Source: Rhodospirillaceae bacterium (GTDB lineage: Bacteria; Pseudomonadota; Alphaproteobacteria; SP197). Taken from it: 64,000 nucleotides of DNA. This document shows, piece by piece, positions 27,932 through 38,733 of the stretch; position 1 is the first letter of the stretch; every line of letters begins with the position of its first letter. The stretch covers positions 23,690 to 87,689 of the forward strand of contig PBNE01000006.1 in NCBI GenBank assembly GCA_002722885.1, read 5' to 3'. The notes beneath the pieces were generated by a model. It was not told where the DNA came from. It saw only the letters and a list, made by a program, of their open reading frames with translations, and ran no database searches. The translations under genes and the position numbers were made by a program.

Positions 27932-29287
27932 TCAGGTTCCCGCGACCGTCAGGCCGTCGATACGCACGCTGGGTGTGACGGTGCTGAACAGGAACTCGAG
28001 ATCGTTGGCTGGCACCAGATTGGCATACATGTCCTTGAGGTTGCCGGCGATGGTGACCTCGTTGACCGCATGGGTCAGCTCACCGTTCTCTATCCGGAAG
28101 CCGCCAGCGCCACGACTGTAGTCGCCGGTCACCCCGTTCACGCCGAACCCGATCAGGAAGGTGATGTAAAGCCCGTCCTCGATGTCAGCCATCAGCTCCT
28201 CGGGGCTTTGCGTGCCGGGCTCGAGCCACAGGTTCGAGGGGCCAGGCGAGGGCTGTCCCGATGTGCTGCGTGTCGCGTGGCCGGTGGGTTCCAGCTCCAA
28301 CTGGCGCGCCGATCGGCAGTCCAGCAGCCAGGTGGTCAGCCTGCCGTCGTCGATCAGGCGGTGCGGTCGGGCTGCAAGGCCCTCGCCGTCGAAGGGGCGC
28401 GAGCGCAGGCCGCGTGGCTTGTGCGGGTCTTCGGTCAGCACGATACCCGGTGCGAAGACTGCCTCGCCCATGCTGTCTTTGAGGAAGCTGGTCCCGCGTG
28501 TGATCGCGGGCCCGGAGATGGCGTCGATGAAATGGCCAACGAGGCTGCGGGCGTTGCGGTTGTCGAACACCACCGGCATCGGCCTGGTCGCGAGCTTCTG
28601 CGGATTGAGCTTGCGCACGGCCCGCAGGCCGGCTTCCCGTCCGATCTCGGAAGGCGACGGCAGATCGGCGCGGTAACGGCTGATGCGATACTCGCCGTCG
28701 CGCTCCATGCCCAGGCCTTCACCAGCAATGGCCGAGGCCGCAATCGACGATGAGGTGCCGGAGTAGCTCCCGGAAAAGCCGTTTGAGGCCGCCATGGCCG
28801 AGGTGATGCGATGCCAGGACGACGACGCTCCTTCGGAGTTCGAGACACCTTGAACCGCGCGGGCCGCGTCTTCCGCCTCGGCGGCACTCGCCATCATGGC
28901 CTCGGGCTCGGGTTCGTCGTTGGCGTCGAGATCGAGGTCGGGCCGCTCTGATGTCAGCAGCGCGGGGTCTGCCAGCCCGGCAAAGGGGTCCTCGGGCGCG
29001 ATCCTTGCCATGGCGACCGCGCGCTCGACCAGCTCCGTGACGGTCTCGTCGCTCGGGTCCGTGGTCGAGACCACGGCTTGGCGCTGCCCGACAAAAACAC
29101 GCAGACCCATGTCGTTTGATTCGGAACGCTCCAGCTCTTCCATCTCGCCCATGCGCCAGTTGACGCTGAGGGAGGTGTCGCGGAACGCGGTGGCATCGGC
29201 GCTGTCGGCGCCGGCCTTGATCGCGCGGTCGACCATGCCGCCGGCAAGATCGAGAGGGGATGTGCTGTTTGTCATGCTCCGGGACAT
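27932..29287 (-). CDS. pmbA: Metalloprotease TldE/PmbA
   Basis: The non-metal-binding half of the TldD-TldE protease, which acts on peptides such as microcin precursors and CcdA. It has 451 residues with family signatures VVFDNRNARSLVGHFIDAISG, ALVRGTSFL-like ITRGTSFLKDSMGE and GVNGVTGDYSRGAGGFRIENGE. No HEXXXH is present, as expected for this subunit. The ATG at 29287 with AGGAA upstream is preferred over one at 29275. The partner tldD lies at 58805-60238, about 30 kb away. Confidence 0.95.
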   Translation of the reverse strand: MSRSMTNSTSPLDLAGGMVDRAIKAGADSADATAFRDTSLSVNWRMGEMEELERSESNDMGLRVFVGQRQAVVSTTDPSDETVTELVERAVAMARIAPEDPFAGLADPALLTSERPDLDLDANDEPEPEAMMASAAEAEDAARAVQGVSNSEGASSSWHRITSAMAASNGFSGSYSGTSSSIAASAIAGEGLGMERDGEYRISRYRADLPSPSEIGREAGLRAVRKLNPQKLATRPMPVVFDNRNARSLVGHFIDAISGPAITRGTSFLKDSMGEAVFAPGIVLTEDPHKPRGLRSRPFDGEGLAARPHRLIDDGRLTTWLLDCRSARQLELEPTGHATRSTSGQPSPGPSNLWLEPGTQSPEELMADIEDGLYITFLIGFGVNGVTGDYSRGAGGFRIENGELTHAVNEVTIAGNLKDMYANLVPANDLEFLFSTVTPSVRIDGLTVAGT

Positions 29288-29447
29288 AAACCATTCCTGC
29301 GCGCCGGGGAACCGGGCAGGGCGGCTGCACAAGTCCTGTTGATCAGCACCCGTCCGTAGAGAATCTGAAGTATCTGATCGTTACTTTTCTGTTTTCGAAT
29401 ATGGAATAGGATAAATTTTAGAACAAAACACGAAAATAGAGAGTGCC
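29288..29447. other. AT-rich intergenic stretch
   Basis: About 160 bp between the divergent pmbA and lipoprotein genes. From about 29380 to 29440 it is much richer in A and T than the rest of the window, as expected for a promoter. No convincing -35/-10 pair or repeat could be singled out. Confidence 0.4.
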
Positions 29448-30169
29448 ATGATCCCGTTGTTGTTCCCGTTTGTGTTTCCAAGGACCACAATCCGCTGCTT
29501 GCCTTGCATTGCTGTGGTCATCGTGCTGGCAGCCTGTGCTGCCGTGCTGCCCTGCCGCCGGAACCTCAGAAGGTGGTGGCCCATGTCGTCCGTTTCCCGG
29601 ACTTCACTGCCTATCCCGAGAACGCCAGCTTTGCCGCCGTGCCGCTGGAGCACCAGACCGCCAGTGCGGCGTTTAATCAGTACCGGCGCGAGATTTCAGA
29701 ACTTCTGGTTGTCCAGGGGCTCGTGTCCGCCAACGATGAGGCCGAGGCCGATTTCCTGGTCACACTCGACTACGGTCTGCGGTTCCGTGACGAAACCGAA
29801 CTCGTCGAGGAGTACGGCGTGATCGTGTCGTCCCAATGGGCCACCTTCACGGAAACCCACTACAACAATTACGCTGGTCTCTACGAGCCCTACGAGACCA
29901 CCGAGTACATACCCTCGGTCACCGATGTGAAGGGCTATCACACCGAAACCAACACCTGGTACGACCGTTATCTTGTGCTGCGCATGTTCGACCGTGTGCG
30001 GTCGACGCCCGAGACGCTCTATCCGGCCTACGAGGGCACCGTCACCAGCTCCGGTTCCACGCCCAGCTTCGTCGGTGTCAGCACCTGCCTTTTCCGCATG
30101 CTGTTCCGGAACTTCATGCGGCAGGGAACCGAAGACACGTCGATCCTGTCGGAAACCTGCATGCGGTGA
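29448..30169 (+). pseudogene. Frameshifted DUF4136-like lipoprotein
   Basis: ATG 29448 opens a signal peptide with lipobox IVLAAC, but this frame then turns into Arg/Trp-rich nonsense. In the +2 frame from about 29550, a coherent protein begins with LPPEPQKVVAHVVRF and runs to 30169. It contains NQYRREISELLVVQGL, EADFLVTLDYGL and YDRYLVLRMFD, which resembles the DUF4136 lipoprotein fold. One missing base near 29550 joins the two parts into a lipoprotein of about 240 residues. A protein using only the second frame would lack any export signal. Either the gene is broken or the assembly has a one-base error. Confidence 0.7.
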
Positions 30170-30170
30170 A

Positions 30171-31956
<1,786 letters not shown>

Positions 31957-31985
31957 TCACGCGCTTCAAGCGCGTCCAAAAGTCT

Positions 31986-32123
31986 TCAGACGAAACAGGG
32001 CCCGCAGGCGCCAAAAGGCACGGCGGACCCGCGCGTTAGTCGCAGGTCAAAACGCAGTGCTTCGTAGCGGCTCAGGGCCACAACGGCAAACAAATCGGAG
32101 AGGAAAGACGGTTGATGACACAT
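31986..32123 (-). CDS. Candidate leuA leader peptide
   Basis: A 45-codon ORF starts at ATG 32123 and ends 50 bp before the leuA start. It is leucine-rich in the middle: six Leu within 22 residues, including the uncommon codons TTG and CTA. Its last third is encoded by a terminator-like hairpin (31998-32030). Position, Leu content and hairpin overlap fit classic attenuation control of leucine synthesis. No ribosome site was identified and expression is not shown. It could instead be a chance ORF across a structured leader. Confidence 0.5.
   Translation of the reverse strand: MCHQPSFLSDLFAVVALSRYEALRFDLRLTRGSAVPFGACGPCFV
31988..32030 (-). terminator. Candidate transcription attenuator before leuA
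   Basis: Read on the minus strand, GGGTCCGC (32030-32023) can pair with GCGGGCCC (32005-31998). An inner GCC-TTTT-GGC stem lies between them, and TGTTTCGTCT follows. A second small hairpin (ACGCGC/GCGCGT) lies nearer leuA, at about 31958-31975. The structure overlaps the 3' end of the leucine-rich leader ORF, as expected for an attenuator. Confidence 0.5.
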
Positions 32124-32332
32124 GGGATCGACAGGCTGTTGGAAGGGCACGGCACACCAGCCGGCGCCCCGCAGCGAGGCGCCGATCAGATTAGAGCTAG
32201 GCCTAGAGCCAGTGTCCGGATCGTGTTCATTCGCGGAGAAATAGGGGCGAAGGGGGGAGGTGTCAAGGCTGAGCGGTCCGGTGAACACATGTTATGGTTG
32301 GCGACGACACATTGATCGGGCTCAGTGTTGCC

Positions 32333-32776
32333 ATGAAGACAATGGGCTCAATTCTGGTCGTATTCGCGCTCCTGCTGATGCTCCTGTCATCGCAGGGAAC
32401 CCGCGCGCAGGACGCAGTCTACATGAGTGGGTTCTTTGTTGAGGAGCCGCTGGTCGCATCGTCCGATCCGGCGGCGACGGTGTTGTTGCCGAATTATGCC
32501 GAGTACATCTTCGTCGCGCCCCAGGGCGACTTTCTGGCAGGGCCCTTGCGGTTGACCTGGTGGGCCAACGAGGACGCTTATGCCTTCATAGCGCTGCCCG
32601 AGGAGCCGCTGCGGGGTGTGCTCTATCGGCCGGTCCTGCTGGGAGAGAACACGATCCTGTGGCAGTCGGCCTATCCGTTCGATCCCGACGGGCTGGTGCT
32701 TTACGAGGTCTTCATCACGCTCCACTACAACGACGCGCTGATCCCGCTCCTGATCGATGCCGACAAGTTGACCTGA
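32333..32776 (+). CDS. Secreted hypothetical protein
   Basis: A 147-residue protein starting at ATG 32333 with a clear signal peptide ending SSQGTRAQ. The mature part is rich in aromatic and hydrophobic residues (FVEEPLVASSD, LRLTWWANEDAYAFI, LWQSAYPFD). It has no cysteine, no repeat and no family I recognise. It probably resides in the periplasm or is secreted. It is divergent from leuA and stands alone, followed only by a very small ORF. Confidence 0.6.
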   Translation: MKTMGSILVVFALLLMLLSSQGTRAQDAVYMSGFFVEEPLVASSDPAATVLLPNYAEYIFVAPQGDFLAGPLRLTWWANEDAYAFIALPEEPLRGVLYRPVLLGENTILWQSAYPFDPDGLVLYEVFITLHYNDALIPLLIDADKLT

Positions 32777-32784
32777 CGCTCCAG

Positions 32785-32955
32785 ATGGCAGGCGTGATGA
32801 TGGTTCCGACACCGCAGACACCCGGGCTCGTGAATGTCTCCGACATCTGGACCCTGGTCGGCCACCCCGGCGCCATCGCCGGTGGCCTGGCCGCAGTGAT
32901 CGCGGTCGAAAATGCGGTGATCTACGACCACATCATCGTGCTGGCGGCCCGCTGA
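32785..32955 (+). CDS. Small hypothetical ORF
   Basis: A 56-codon ORF starting 8 bp after the previous stop: MAGVMMVPTPQTPGLVNVSD followed by a hydrophobic stretch that ends at LAAR. The composition is compatible with a small membrane-associated protein, but there is no family match, and no ribosome site clearly decides the start. It may be a chance ORF between two real genes. Confidence 0.3.
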   Translation: MAGVMMVPTPQTPGLVNVSDIWTLVGHPGAIAGGLAAVIAVENAVIYDHIIVLAAR

Positions 32956-32990
32956 ACCGTGCGATCGGTGCCACCTGAAGCCGCGCGCGC

Positions 32991-34199
32991 CTACTCCTTG
33001 GCCACACCCCACCGGACCGCCGCTGCCAGCACGGCCCCGCCGGCGATCATCGAGGCGACGGGCACGGCACTTTCGGCCTGAATCGCGCCCATCAGCACGG
33101 TGGCGATGGCGGCAAAGGTGAACTGTAGGCAGCCCAGCAGGGCGCTGGCGCTGCCGGCGACCTGCGGGAAGTGGGCCAGCGCCATGGCCGAGGTGTTGGG
33201 CAGCATCAGGCCCAGGGCCGAGATCGCCACAACCACAGGCACAACAAAGCCCGGCACGCCGCCCCAGCCGGTCGTGGTGACCAGCACCAGCACGGCCGAA
33301 CCCAACACATAGACCGTCGTGCCCGCCGACAGCAGGCGCGCCGGGCCGAAGCGGGGGATCAGCCGGCCGTTGAATTGCGCGGCTGTGACAAACCCCAGGG
33401 CGCTCAGCCCGAACAGCACAGCGTAGTCGTCGGGTGCGAGGCCGAAGAGGTCGATAAAGACAAAGGGTGAACCTGCGACATAGGCGAACAAGCCGCCCAG
33501 CGAAAGCGCGCCGATCAGGGCATAGGCTACGAACCGGACATCACACAGAAGCCTAACGTAGGTCCGCACGATACGACCCGGTTGCAGCGACTGGATGTGT
33601 TCGACCTTCTGGGTCTCGGGCATGCGCCAGATCACAGCAGCAAGGCAGACCAGGCCCACGCCACTCAGGAACCAGAAGATGGCGCGCCAGTCGGCCCAGA
33701 TCAGCAGCTTGCCGCCCAGCAACGGCGCGAATATCGGGGCCGCTCCCATCACCAGAATCAGGGCGGAGAAGATGCGGGCGGCCTCGTCCCGTTCGAAGAG
33801 ATCGCGCACCACCGCGCGTGAGATAACACCCCCGGCGCAGGCCCCGAAGCCCTGCAAAAGGCGCAGCACGATCAGAGCCTCGATGCTCTGGGCGAGCGCG
33901 CAGCCGATCGAGGCCACAGCATAAAGCAGCAGGCTGCCGAACAGCGGTGCGCGCCGCCCGAAGCGGTCCGACAGCGGCCCGAACAGCACCTGGCCCGCGG
34001 CGAAGGCGATGAAGAACGAGGCGAGCGAAAGCTGCACCGTGGTGCCGTCGGTCTCGAGCGCTGTGGTCAGCGTCGGGAAGGCCGGCAGGTACATGTCGAT
34101 CGACAGCGGCGCAAAGGCGGTGAGCAGGCCCAGAATGACCACCAGTTCGACACGCCGGCACCCTGCCGGGACATGGGTCACGGTCGGTTGTCGCACCAC
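32991..34199 (-). CDS. Bcr/CflA-family multidrug MFS transporter
   Basis: A 402-residue inner-membrane protein with about twelve hydrophobic segments. The N-terminal region has APLSIDMYLPAFPTL, the hallmark of drug/H+ antiporter family DHA1 (Bcr/CflA). The MFS loop motif is GPLSDRFGRRAPLF, with a second half VMGAAPIFAPLLGG. Such proteins export drugs or metabolites by proton antiport; the substrate is not predictable. The start is GTG at 34199. The gene is separated by 312 bp from the DUF3095 remnant and is probably a single-gene unit. Confidence 0.9.
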   Translation of the reverse strand: MVRQPTVTHVPAGCRRVELVVILGLLTAFAPLSIDMYLPAFPTLTTALETDGTTVQLSLASFFIAFAAGQVLFGPLSDRFGRRAPLFGSLLLYAVASIGCALAQSIEALIVLRLLQGFGACAGGVISRAVVRDLFERDEAARIFSALILVMGAAPIFAPLLGGKLLIWADWRAIFWFLSGVGLVCLAAVIWRMPETQKVEHIQSLQPGRIVRTYVRLLCDVRFVAYALIGALSLGGLFAYVAGSPFVFIDLFGLAPDDYAVLFGLSALGFVTAAQFNGRLIPRFGPARLLSAGTTVYVLGSAVLVLVTTTGWGGVPGFVVPVVVAISALGLMLPNTSAMALAHFPQVAGSASALLGCLQFTFAAIATVLMGAIQAESAVPVASMIAGGAVLAAAVRWGVAKE

Positions 34200-34511
34200 A
34201 GTTCCTTCACTGAAGCGGCCCGCCGAAGACGCTCAGAGGAGCGGGCCGAACCCCACCCAGTCTCGCCGAGCCCCGCCACGCTTGCAATGACAGGATATCC
34301 GAGGAGAGTAAGGACATGATTTGTTCTTATTTGAATGATCGCCTACCCGAGACCACGGCTCGTCTTGTTTCCCCTCTCCCCGATGGGGCGAGGGGACTTG
34401 ATCGGCAATGCGGTCAGAAAATCCGTGCCAATCCGGCACAGAACGGTGGTGGGTTCTACTGTACATGGGGTTAACCGCCGAAAAACCGGATCTGGGTCTC
34501 CCGTCGGCGGT
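34200..34511. other. Intergenic region with a C/G palindrome
   Basis: No gene was seen. The stretch holds one near-perfect palindrome at 34371-34395 (CCCCTCTCCCC pairing with GGGGCGAGGGG, one mismatch). It belongs to the same type as the three elements at 37.2-37.6 kb. The rest has no evident structure. Confidence 0.5.
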
Positions 34512-35652
34512 TCAGGCGTCCGCGCCGGCGGCCCGGGCGCGTTCCTTGAAGCCGACGGCCGCCATGGCGAAACCACCGTCCGAACCGTCGATGAAATGAA
34601 CGTGTTCGCTCTGTTCCAGACTGAACACCAGACAGGCCATCAGGGCCGCACCCGTGGTGTGGACGCCATAGATCAGATGACCCTGCTGGTAGTCCGGCTC
34701 CAGATAGGCATCGACCGCCTCGGCCTGTTCGGCGGTGACGTCGAGCACGGTGCGCAGCACGTCGTCGAACTTGCGGAAATCCGTATTGGTGCGCAGTTCG
34801 GCGCGGTGCTTCGGCGCATCATAGTCGCCGGCCTTCCTGTCGAATCTCTCACACAAGGCCTGCACCAGACCGGTCCGCCGCGAGCGAGACCACGGGCTTC
34901 GCGGTCGGCGCCGGCGGGAGGAAAGCGAAACCGCATGGTGCGCTGTTGGTTAGGTCATGACCTAGAATCCTGACGATGTTGTCCAGCACCCGACGCAGCA
35001 GGGCTGCCTCGGCCTCGGAGTCGCGGTCCAGGCCCTTCACCATCAGTGTCATCATCTGGCCGTCGCGGCTGTTGAGTGGCTGCCATCGGCAGCTCAGGCC
35101 TTCCAGATCGGGCGGTTCCCGTTCGGTCTCGGCTCGCAGCAGCCAGGGATTGTCGGGTGCCGGGTCCTTCACCAGATCGTCGGCCAGCTCCGCCCCGCCG
35201 CCCGCCAGTATGGCAAGGTGGTTGCCCGGCGAAAGCGTGAACTTGCGCACACTCACGTCCTGGCCACGCTCCCGGATCATGCTGACCGGCACCGCATCCA
35301 CCCGCAGCTCCAGATCGTAGAGCGCGACCGATCCGCCCTGCAGGTCCAGCAGGGCATCACAGGCCTTTTCCCGCAGGCTGCCCGGCACCACCAGTGTGCC
35401 GCCGTCGCCGCCGAAGACAAACGGCACCTGGGTCGTCTCGCAGGCATTCAGCACGGCGGTGATCGTGGCCGCACCGCCCATGTTGACGTCTTTGTAGCGC
35501 CCGGCGCGGATCGCTGCGGTCGAGTCCACCACATCGGACATCACCAGAACCCAGTCGTCGGACACCGGTGTATAGGCGGCAAAGTCGATGACACCTTCGA
35601 AGTCATCGAAGGTCGGGAGGTCCTCATAAAAGCGGTCGTTTGTGGACGTCAT
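34512..35652 (-). pseudogene. Frameshifted DUF3095 protein
   Basis: The ATG at 35652 begins MTSTNDRFYEDLPTFDDF, the usual opening of the DUF3095 family. The frame carries VLVMSDVVDSTAAIRAGRYK and FVFGGDGGTLVVP but stops at 34849, soon after GFAFLPPAPT. A second frame, readable from about 34885, holds the family C terminus: TGLVQALCERFD, NTDFRKFDDVLRTVLD and HVHFIDGSDGGFAMAA, ending at 34512. An indel near 34880 therefore splits the gene. The linker region is also shorter than I expect for the family. The start follows the ubiD stop by 26 bp on the same strand. Function of the family is unknown, with a cyclase-like fold sometimes suggested. Confidence 0.72.
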
Positions 35653-35678
35653 GTCGCTGACACGTGAACGATAACCCG

Positions 35679-37184
35679 TCACCAGATCGGTTTGCCGCTG
35701 CCGGGCAGGCCGAGGTCGTCCCACAGAGCGTCGACCTTCTCGATCACGGCGTCGTCCATGCGGATCTTGTGGCCCCATTCGCGATCGGTCTCGCCGGGCA
35801 GCTTGTTCGTGGCGTCCATACCCAGCTTGCCGCCCAGGCCGCTCACGGGGCTGGCGAAGTCGAGGTAGTCGATCGGCGTGTTCTCGACCACGGTGATGTC
35901 GCGCGCCGGGTCCATGCGGGTCGAGATCGCCCATATCACGTCCTTCCAGTCGCGCGCGTTGATGTCATCATCCACCACGATCACGAACTTGGTGTACATG
36001 AACTGCCGCAGATAGGACCACACGGCCATCATCACGCTCTTGGCGTGCCCGGCGTAGGCCTTCTTCATCGAGACCACGGCAATGCGATAACTGCAGCCCT
36101 CGGGCGGCAGCCAGAAGTCCACGATCTCGGGGAACTGTTGCTGCAGCAGGGGAATGAAGACCTCGTTCAACGCCTCGCCCAGCACGCTGGGTTCATCGGG
36201 CGGCCGGCCTGTGAAGGTCGAAAGGTAGATCGGGTCCCTGCGCATCGTCACCGCGCTCACGGTGAAGACCGGGAAGGGCTCAACAGAGTTGTAATAGCCG
36301 GTGTGATCGCCATAGGGGCCTTCGTCGCCGTAGTCGGTCAGCGAGACATGACCTTCCAGCACGATTTCGGCCTCGGCTGGGACCTTGAGCGGGACGGTCT
36401 TGCAGTCGATCAGCTCGACCTTCGCACCGCGCAGCAGGCCGGCGAACTGATACTCGCTCAGGGTGTCGGGCACCGGTGTCACGGCCGCCAGAATCGTGCC
36501 GGGATCGGCGCCGATCAACACCGCGACAGGCAGAGGTTTGGGCTTGCTGTCCTTCCAGCGCTGATGGTGCTGGGCGCCGCCCCGGTGCTTCAGCCAGCGC
36601 ATAAGCGTCGTGTTCCGGCCCGTCACTTGCATGCGGTAGATGCCCAGGTTCGGCGCATCGCGTTTGTCGCCGCCCGGGCCTTCGGTCACCACAAGCGGCC
36701 AGGTGATCAGCGGTGCTGGCTCGCCCGGCCAGCAGGTCTGAATCGGCAGACGGCCAAGATCGATGGCGTCGCCTTCCAGCACGATCTCCTGGCACGGAGC
36801 ATTCGAGACCGTCTTGGGTTTCATCGCCATCACGGTCTTCAGCAGCGGGAACATCGCCATGGCCTCGCGCCAGCCGCCGGGCGGTTCGGGCTGCCGCAGG
36901 AAGGCCAGGGTCTCGCCGATCTCGCGGAGTTCGTCTGGCGTACGCTCCATGCCGCGCGCCACCCGCTCGACCGTGCCGAACAGGTTGACCAGAACCGGCA
37001 TCTCGTGAGCCGTGCCGTCGGGATGCACCGGATTTTCGAACAGCACCGCCGGTCCGCCCTCGGCCAGAAGCCGGGTCTGGATTTCCGTCATCTCGAGAAC
37101 AGGCGACACTGGCGCGGAAACCTTCACCAGGTCATCCGCAGCTTCCAGCTTGGTCAGAAACTCACGCAGGGATCGATATGCCAT
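35679..37184 (-). CDS. ubiD: UbiD-family decarboxylase
   Basis: A prenylated-FMN-dependent decarboxylase of 501 residues, expected to decarboxylate 3-polyprenyl-4-hydroxybenzoate in ubiquinone synthesis. Signatures are [28 protein letters not shown] (prFMN site region), [16 protein letters not shown] and [17 protein letters not shown]. The catalytic Glu-Arg-Glu set lies in this conserved core. Length and motifs fit UbiD itself better than the aromatic-acid paralogues. The ubiX partner that makes prFMN is absent from the window; ubiA is 18 kb away. Confidence 0.95.
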   Translation of the reverse strand: MAYRSLREFLTKLEAADDLVKVSAPVSPVLEMTEIQTRLLAEGGPAVLFENPVHPDGTAHEMPVLVNLFGTVERVARGMERTPDELREIGETLAFLRQPEPPGGWREAMAMFPLLKTVMAMKPKTVSNAPCQEIVLEGDAIDLGRLPIQTCWPGEPAPLITWPLVVTEGPGGDKRDAPNLGIYRMQVTGRNTTLMRWLKHRGGAQHHQRWKDSKPKPLPVAVLIGADPGTILAAVTPVPDTLSEYQFAGLLRGAKVELIDCKTVPLKVPAEAEIVLEGHVSLTDYGDEGPYGDHTGYYNSVEPFPVFTVSAVTMRRDPIYLSTFTGRPPDEPSVLGEALNEVFIPLLQQQFPEIVDFWLPPEGCSYRIAVVSMKKAYAGHAKSVMMAVWSYLRQFMYTKFVIVVDDDINARDWKDVIWAISTRMDPARDITVVENTPIDYLDFASPVSGLGGKLGMDATNKLPGETDREWGHKIRMDDAVIEKVDALWDDLGLPGSGKPIW

Positions 37185-37207
37185 CCGCCAAGACCTCGCC
37201 GGCTGGT

Positions 37208-37263
37208 TTTCCCCCCGAGGGGGAGGGTAAGGATAGAGGGGCTGCTTCAGACGGGGTCAGACC
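37208..37263 (+). repeat. C/G palindromic element A
   Basis: CCCCCCGAGGGGGAGGG followed by a purine-rich tail with short G runs. It matches the layout of the element at 37497-37550 (palindrome, then G-rich tail) in the same orientation. Together they flank the DUF559 remnant. Confidence 0.55.
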
Positions 37264-37264
37264 C

Positions 37265-37453
37265 TTAGAGTTCCGCAAGAATCGTATCGCAAACGGCATC
37301 GGGGTTGTCGAACACGTCGAGATTCCAGAAGCGAAGGACCCGGTTTCCGACGGACGAAAGCCAACCGGCTCGCTTGGCATCCTGTTTTGTTTGGACCGCG
37401 TGCTGGCCGCCATCGATTTCAATGACGAGCTGCCGCGCCCGGATGGAAGACAT
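37265..37453 (-). pseudogene. DUF559 endonuclease-like remnant
   Basis: The frame reads RARQLVIEIDGGQHAVQT, then NRVLRFWNLDVFDNPD. This is the C-terminal half of DUF559 proteins, which belong to the very-short-patch-repair/type II restriction endonuclease-like fold. The Asp of EIDGGQH and following residues form part of the presumed active site. The N-terminal half is missing: no frame upstream continues the domain. It is bounded on both sides by C/G palindromic elements. DUF559 genes are often free-standing and mobile, and this copy is dead or truncated. Confidence 0.72.
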
Positions 37454-37496
37454 GCACCATCATGCCGGTACGCCTGTGCCTCCGCAACAGTACTTG

Positions 37497-37550
37497 ATCC
37501 CCTCCCCCCGGCGAGGGGAGGGTTAGGGAGTGGGGGAGCGCGGCACGCTT
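37497..37550 (+). repeat. C/G palindromic element B
   Basis: CCCTCCCC and GGGGAGGG form a hairpin with a short loop, followed by a tail GGTTAGGGAGTGGGGG. The orientation is the same as element A. Confidence 0.6.
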
Positions 37551-37578
37551 TCTGCGCCATGCACGCCACCGGGCTTAC

Positions 37579-37620
37579 ACCCCCCCATCCTGCCCTTCCC
37601 CCTCAGGGGGGAGGGAAACC
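37579..37620 (-). repeat. C/G palindromic element C
   Basis: The reverse complement reads TTTCCCTCCCCCC...GGGGGAAGGG followed by GCAGGATGGGGGGG, so this is the same kind of element as A and B in the opposite orientation. It lies 130 bp before the agmatinase gene. Confidence 0.6.
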
Positions 37621-37750
37621 AACAGTGCTTGTCGCTCCATCCGGTCTTCGTGCGGCAGGGACCGGGCGGGGTCAAGGGGGCGTAGGACTTGACCGGGCGG
37701 TCCCGGGCAGCGACAAGGTGTCCCGACTTGGTTCACACAGGAGCGTTTCC

Positions 37751-38722
37751 ATGGTCGATAAGCCCGAGATGTGGGGCGATCACGCCGTTACCGCGACCGA
37801 TCTTCATGTCTTCCCGCAGGAGGTCACCTATGCCGGTGTGCCGAGCTTTCTGCGTCGCCCCTATCGCAAGGATCTTTCGGACGTGGATGTCGCCGTTGTC
37901 GGCGTTCCTTTCGATACCGCCACGACAAACCGGCCCGGCACACGCTTCGGTCCGCGCGGCATTCGCACTGCCTCGGTCGCTCTTGCCTTTGAAGAGAAGG
38001 TCTACGGCTGGGACTTCCATCCCGTCTCCGAGATGAAGATTGCCGACCACGGCGACCTGCCGTTCGACTTCGCCAAGCCCGCTGACGTTCCGGATCAGAT
38101 CGAGAAATACTTCACCTGGATGCTCGAGCACGACGCCATGGTGCTCACGCTCGGCGGTGATCACTTCATTTCCTATCCGCTGATCAAGGCCCATGCCAAC
38201 AAACACGGCAAGCCGATCTCGATGATCCATTTCGACGCCCATTCCGACACCTGGCCCGACGAGCACGACGACGGCGTTAACCACGGCACCATGTTCTGGC
38301 ATGCCACAAGGGAAGGGTTCCTCAAGCCCGAGACCTCGGCCCAGGTTGGCCTACGCACGGTCAATGACGACCTCATGGGCTTCAACGTCTTCGATGCGCC
38401 CTATGTTCACTCCCATGGTGTCGACAAGGTGATCGCAGAGGTCCGTCGGGTGGTCGGTGATGAGCTGGTCTATCTGACCTTCGACATCGACTGCCTGGAT
38501 CCTAGCTATGCGCCGGGCACCGGCACGCCGGTCTGCGGCGGCCTGACCTCGCATCAGGCACGCGCCATCCTGCGCGGCCTGGAAGGCATCAACATCATCG
38601 GCGCCGACCTCGTCGAGGTCTCGCCGCCGTTCGACCATGCTGAAATCACGGCGCTGGCCGGCGCCACGCTGGCCCAGGACTTCCTGTGTCTGATGGCTCG
38701 CGCACCCTGGCGCCAGGGCTAA
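37751..38722 (+). CDS. speB: Agmatinase (ureohydrolase)
   Basis: A Mn-dependent hydrolase of the arginase/agmatinase family, 323 residues. Agmatinases release urea and putrescine from agmatine. The binuclear metal site is complete: GGDH, HFDAHSDT and DIDCLDPSYAPGTGTP. GTRFGPRGIR is the family N-terminal motif. The ATG at 37751 is used; the open frame extends far upstream through repeats but has no family similarity. Guanidinobutyrase or another ureohydrolase specificity cannot be excluded. No arginine decarboxylase gene is nearby. Confidence 0.88.
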   Translation: MVDKPEMWGDHAVTATDLHVFPQEVTYAGVPSFLRRPYRKDLSDVDVAVVGVPFDTATTNRPGTRFGPRGIRTASVALAFEEKVYGWDFHPVSEMKIADHGDLPFDFAKPADVPDQIEKYFTWMLEHDAMVLTLGGDHFISYPLIKAHANKHGKPISMIHFDAHSDTWPDEHDDGVNHGTMFWHATREGFLKPETSAQVGLRTVNDDLMGFNVFDAPYVHSHGVDKVIAEVRRVVGDELVYLTFDIDCLDPSYAPGTGTPVCGGLTSHQARAILRGLEGINIIGADLVEVSPPFDHAEITALAGATLAQDFLCLMARAPWRQG

Positions 38723-38733
38723 GGAGCGGAACG

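Noticed and set aside
37497..37620. CRISPR-like array from the repeated C/G motifs
   Set aside because: Only a few copies, irregular spacing, mixed orientation, no constant repeat length and no cas genes.
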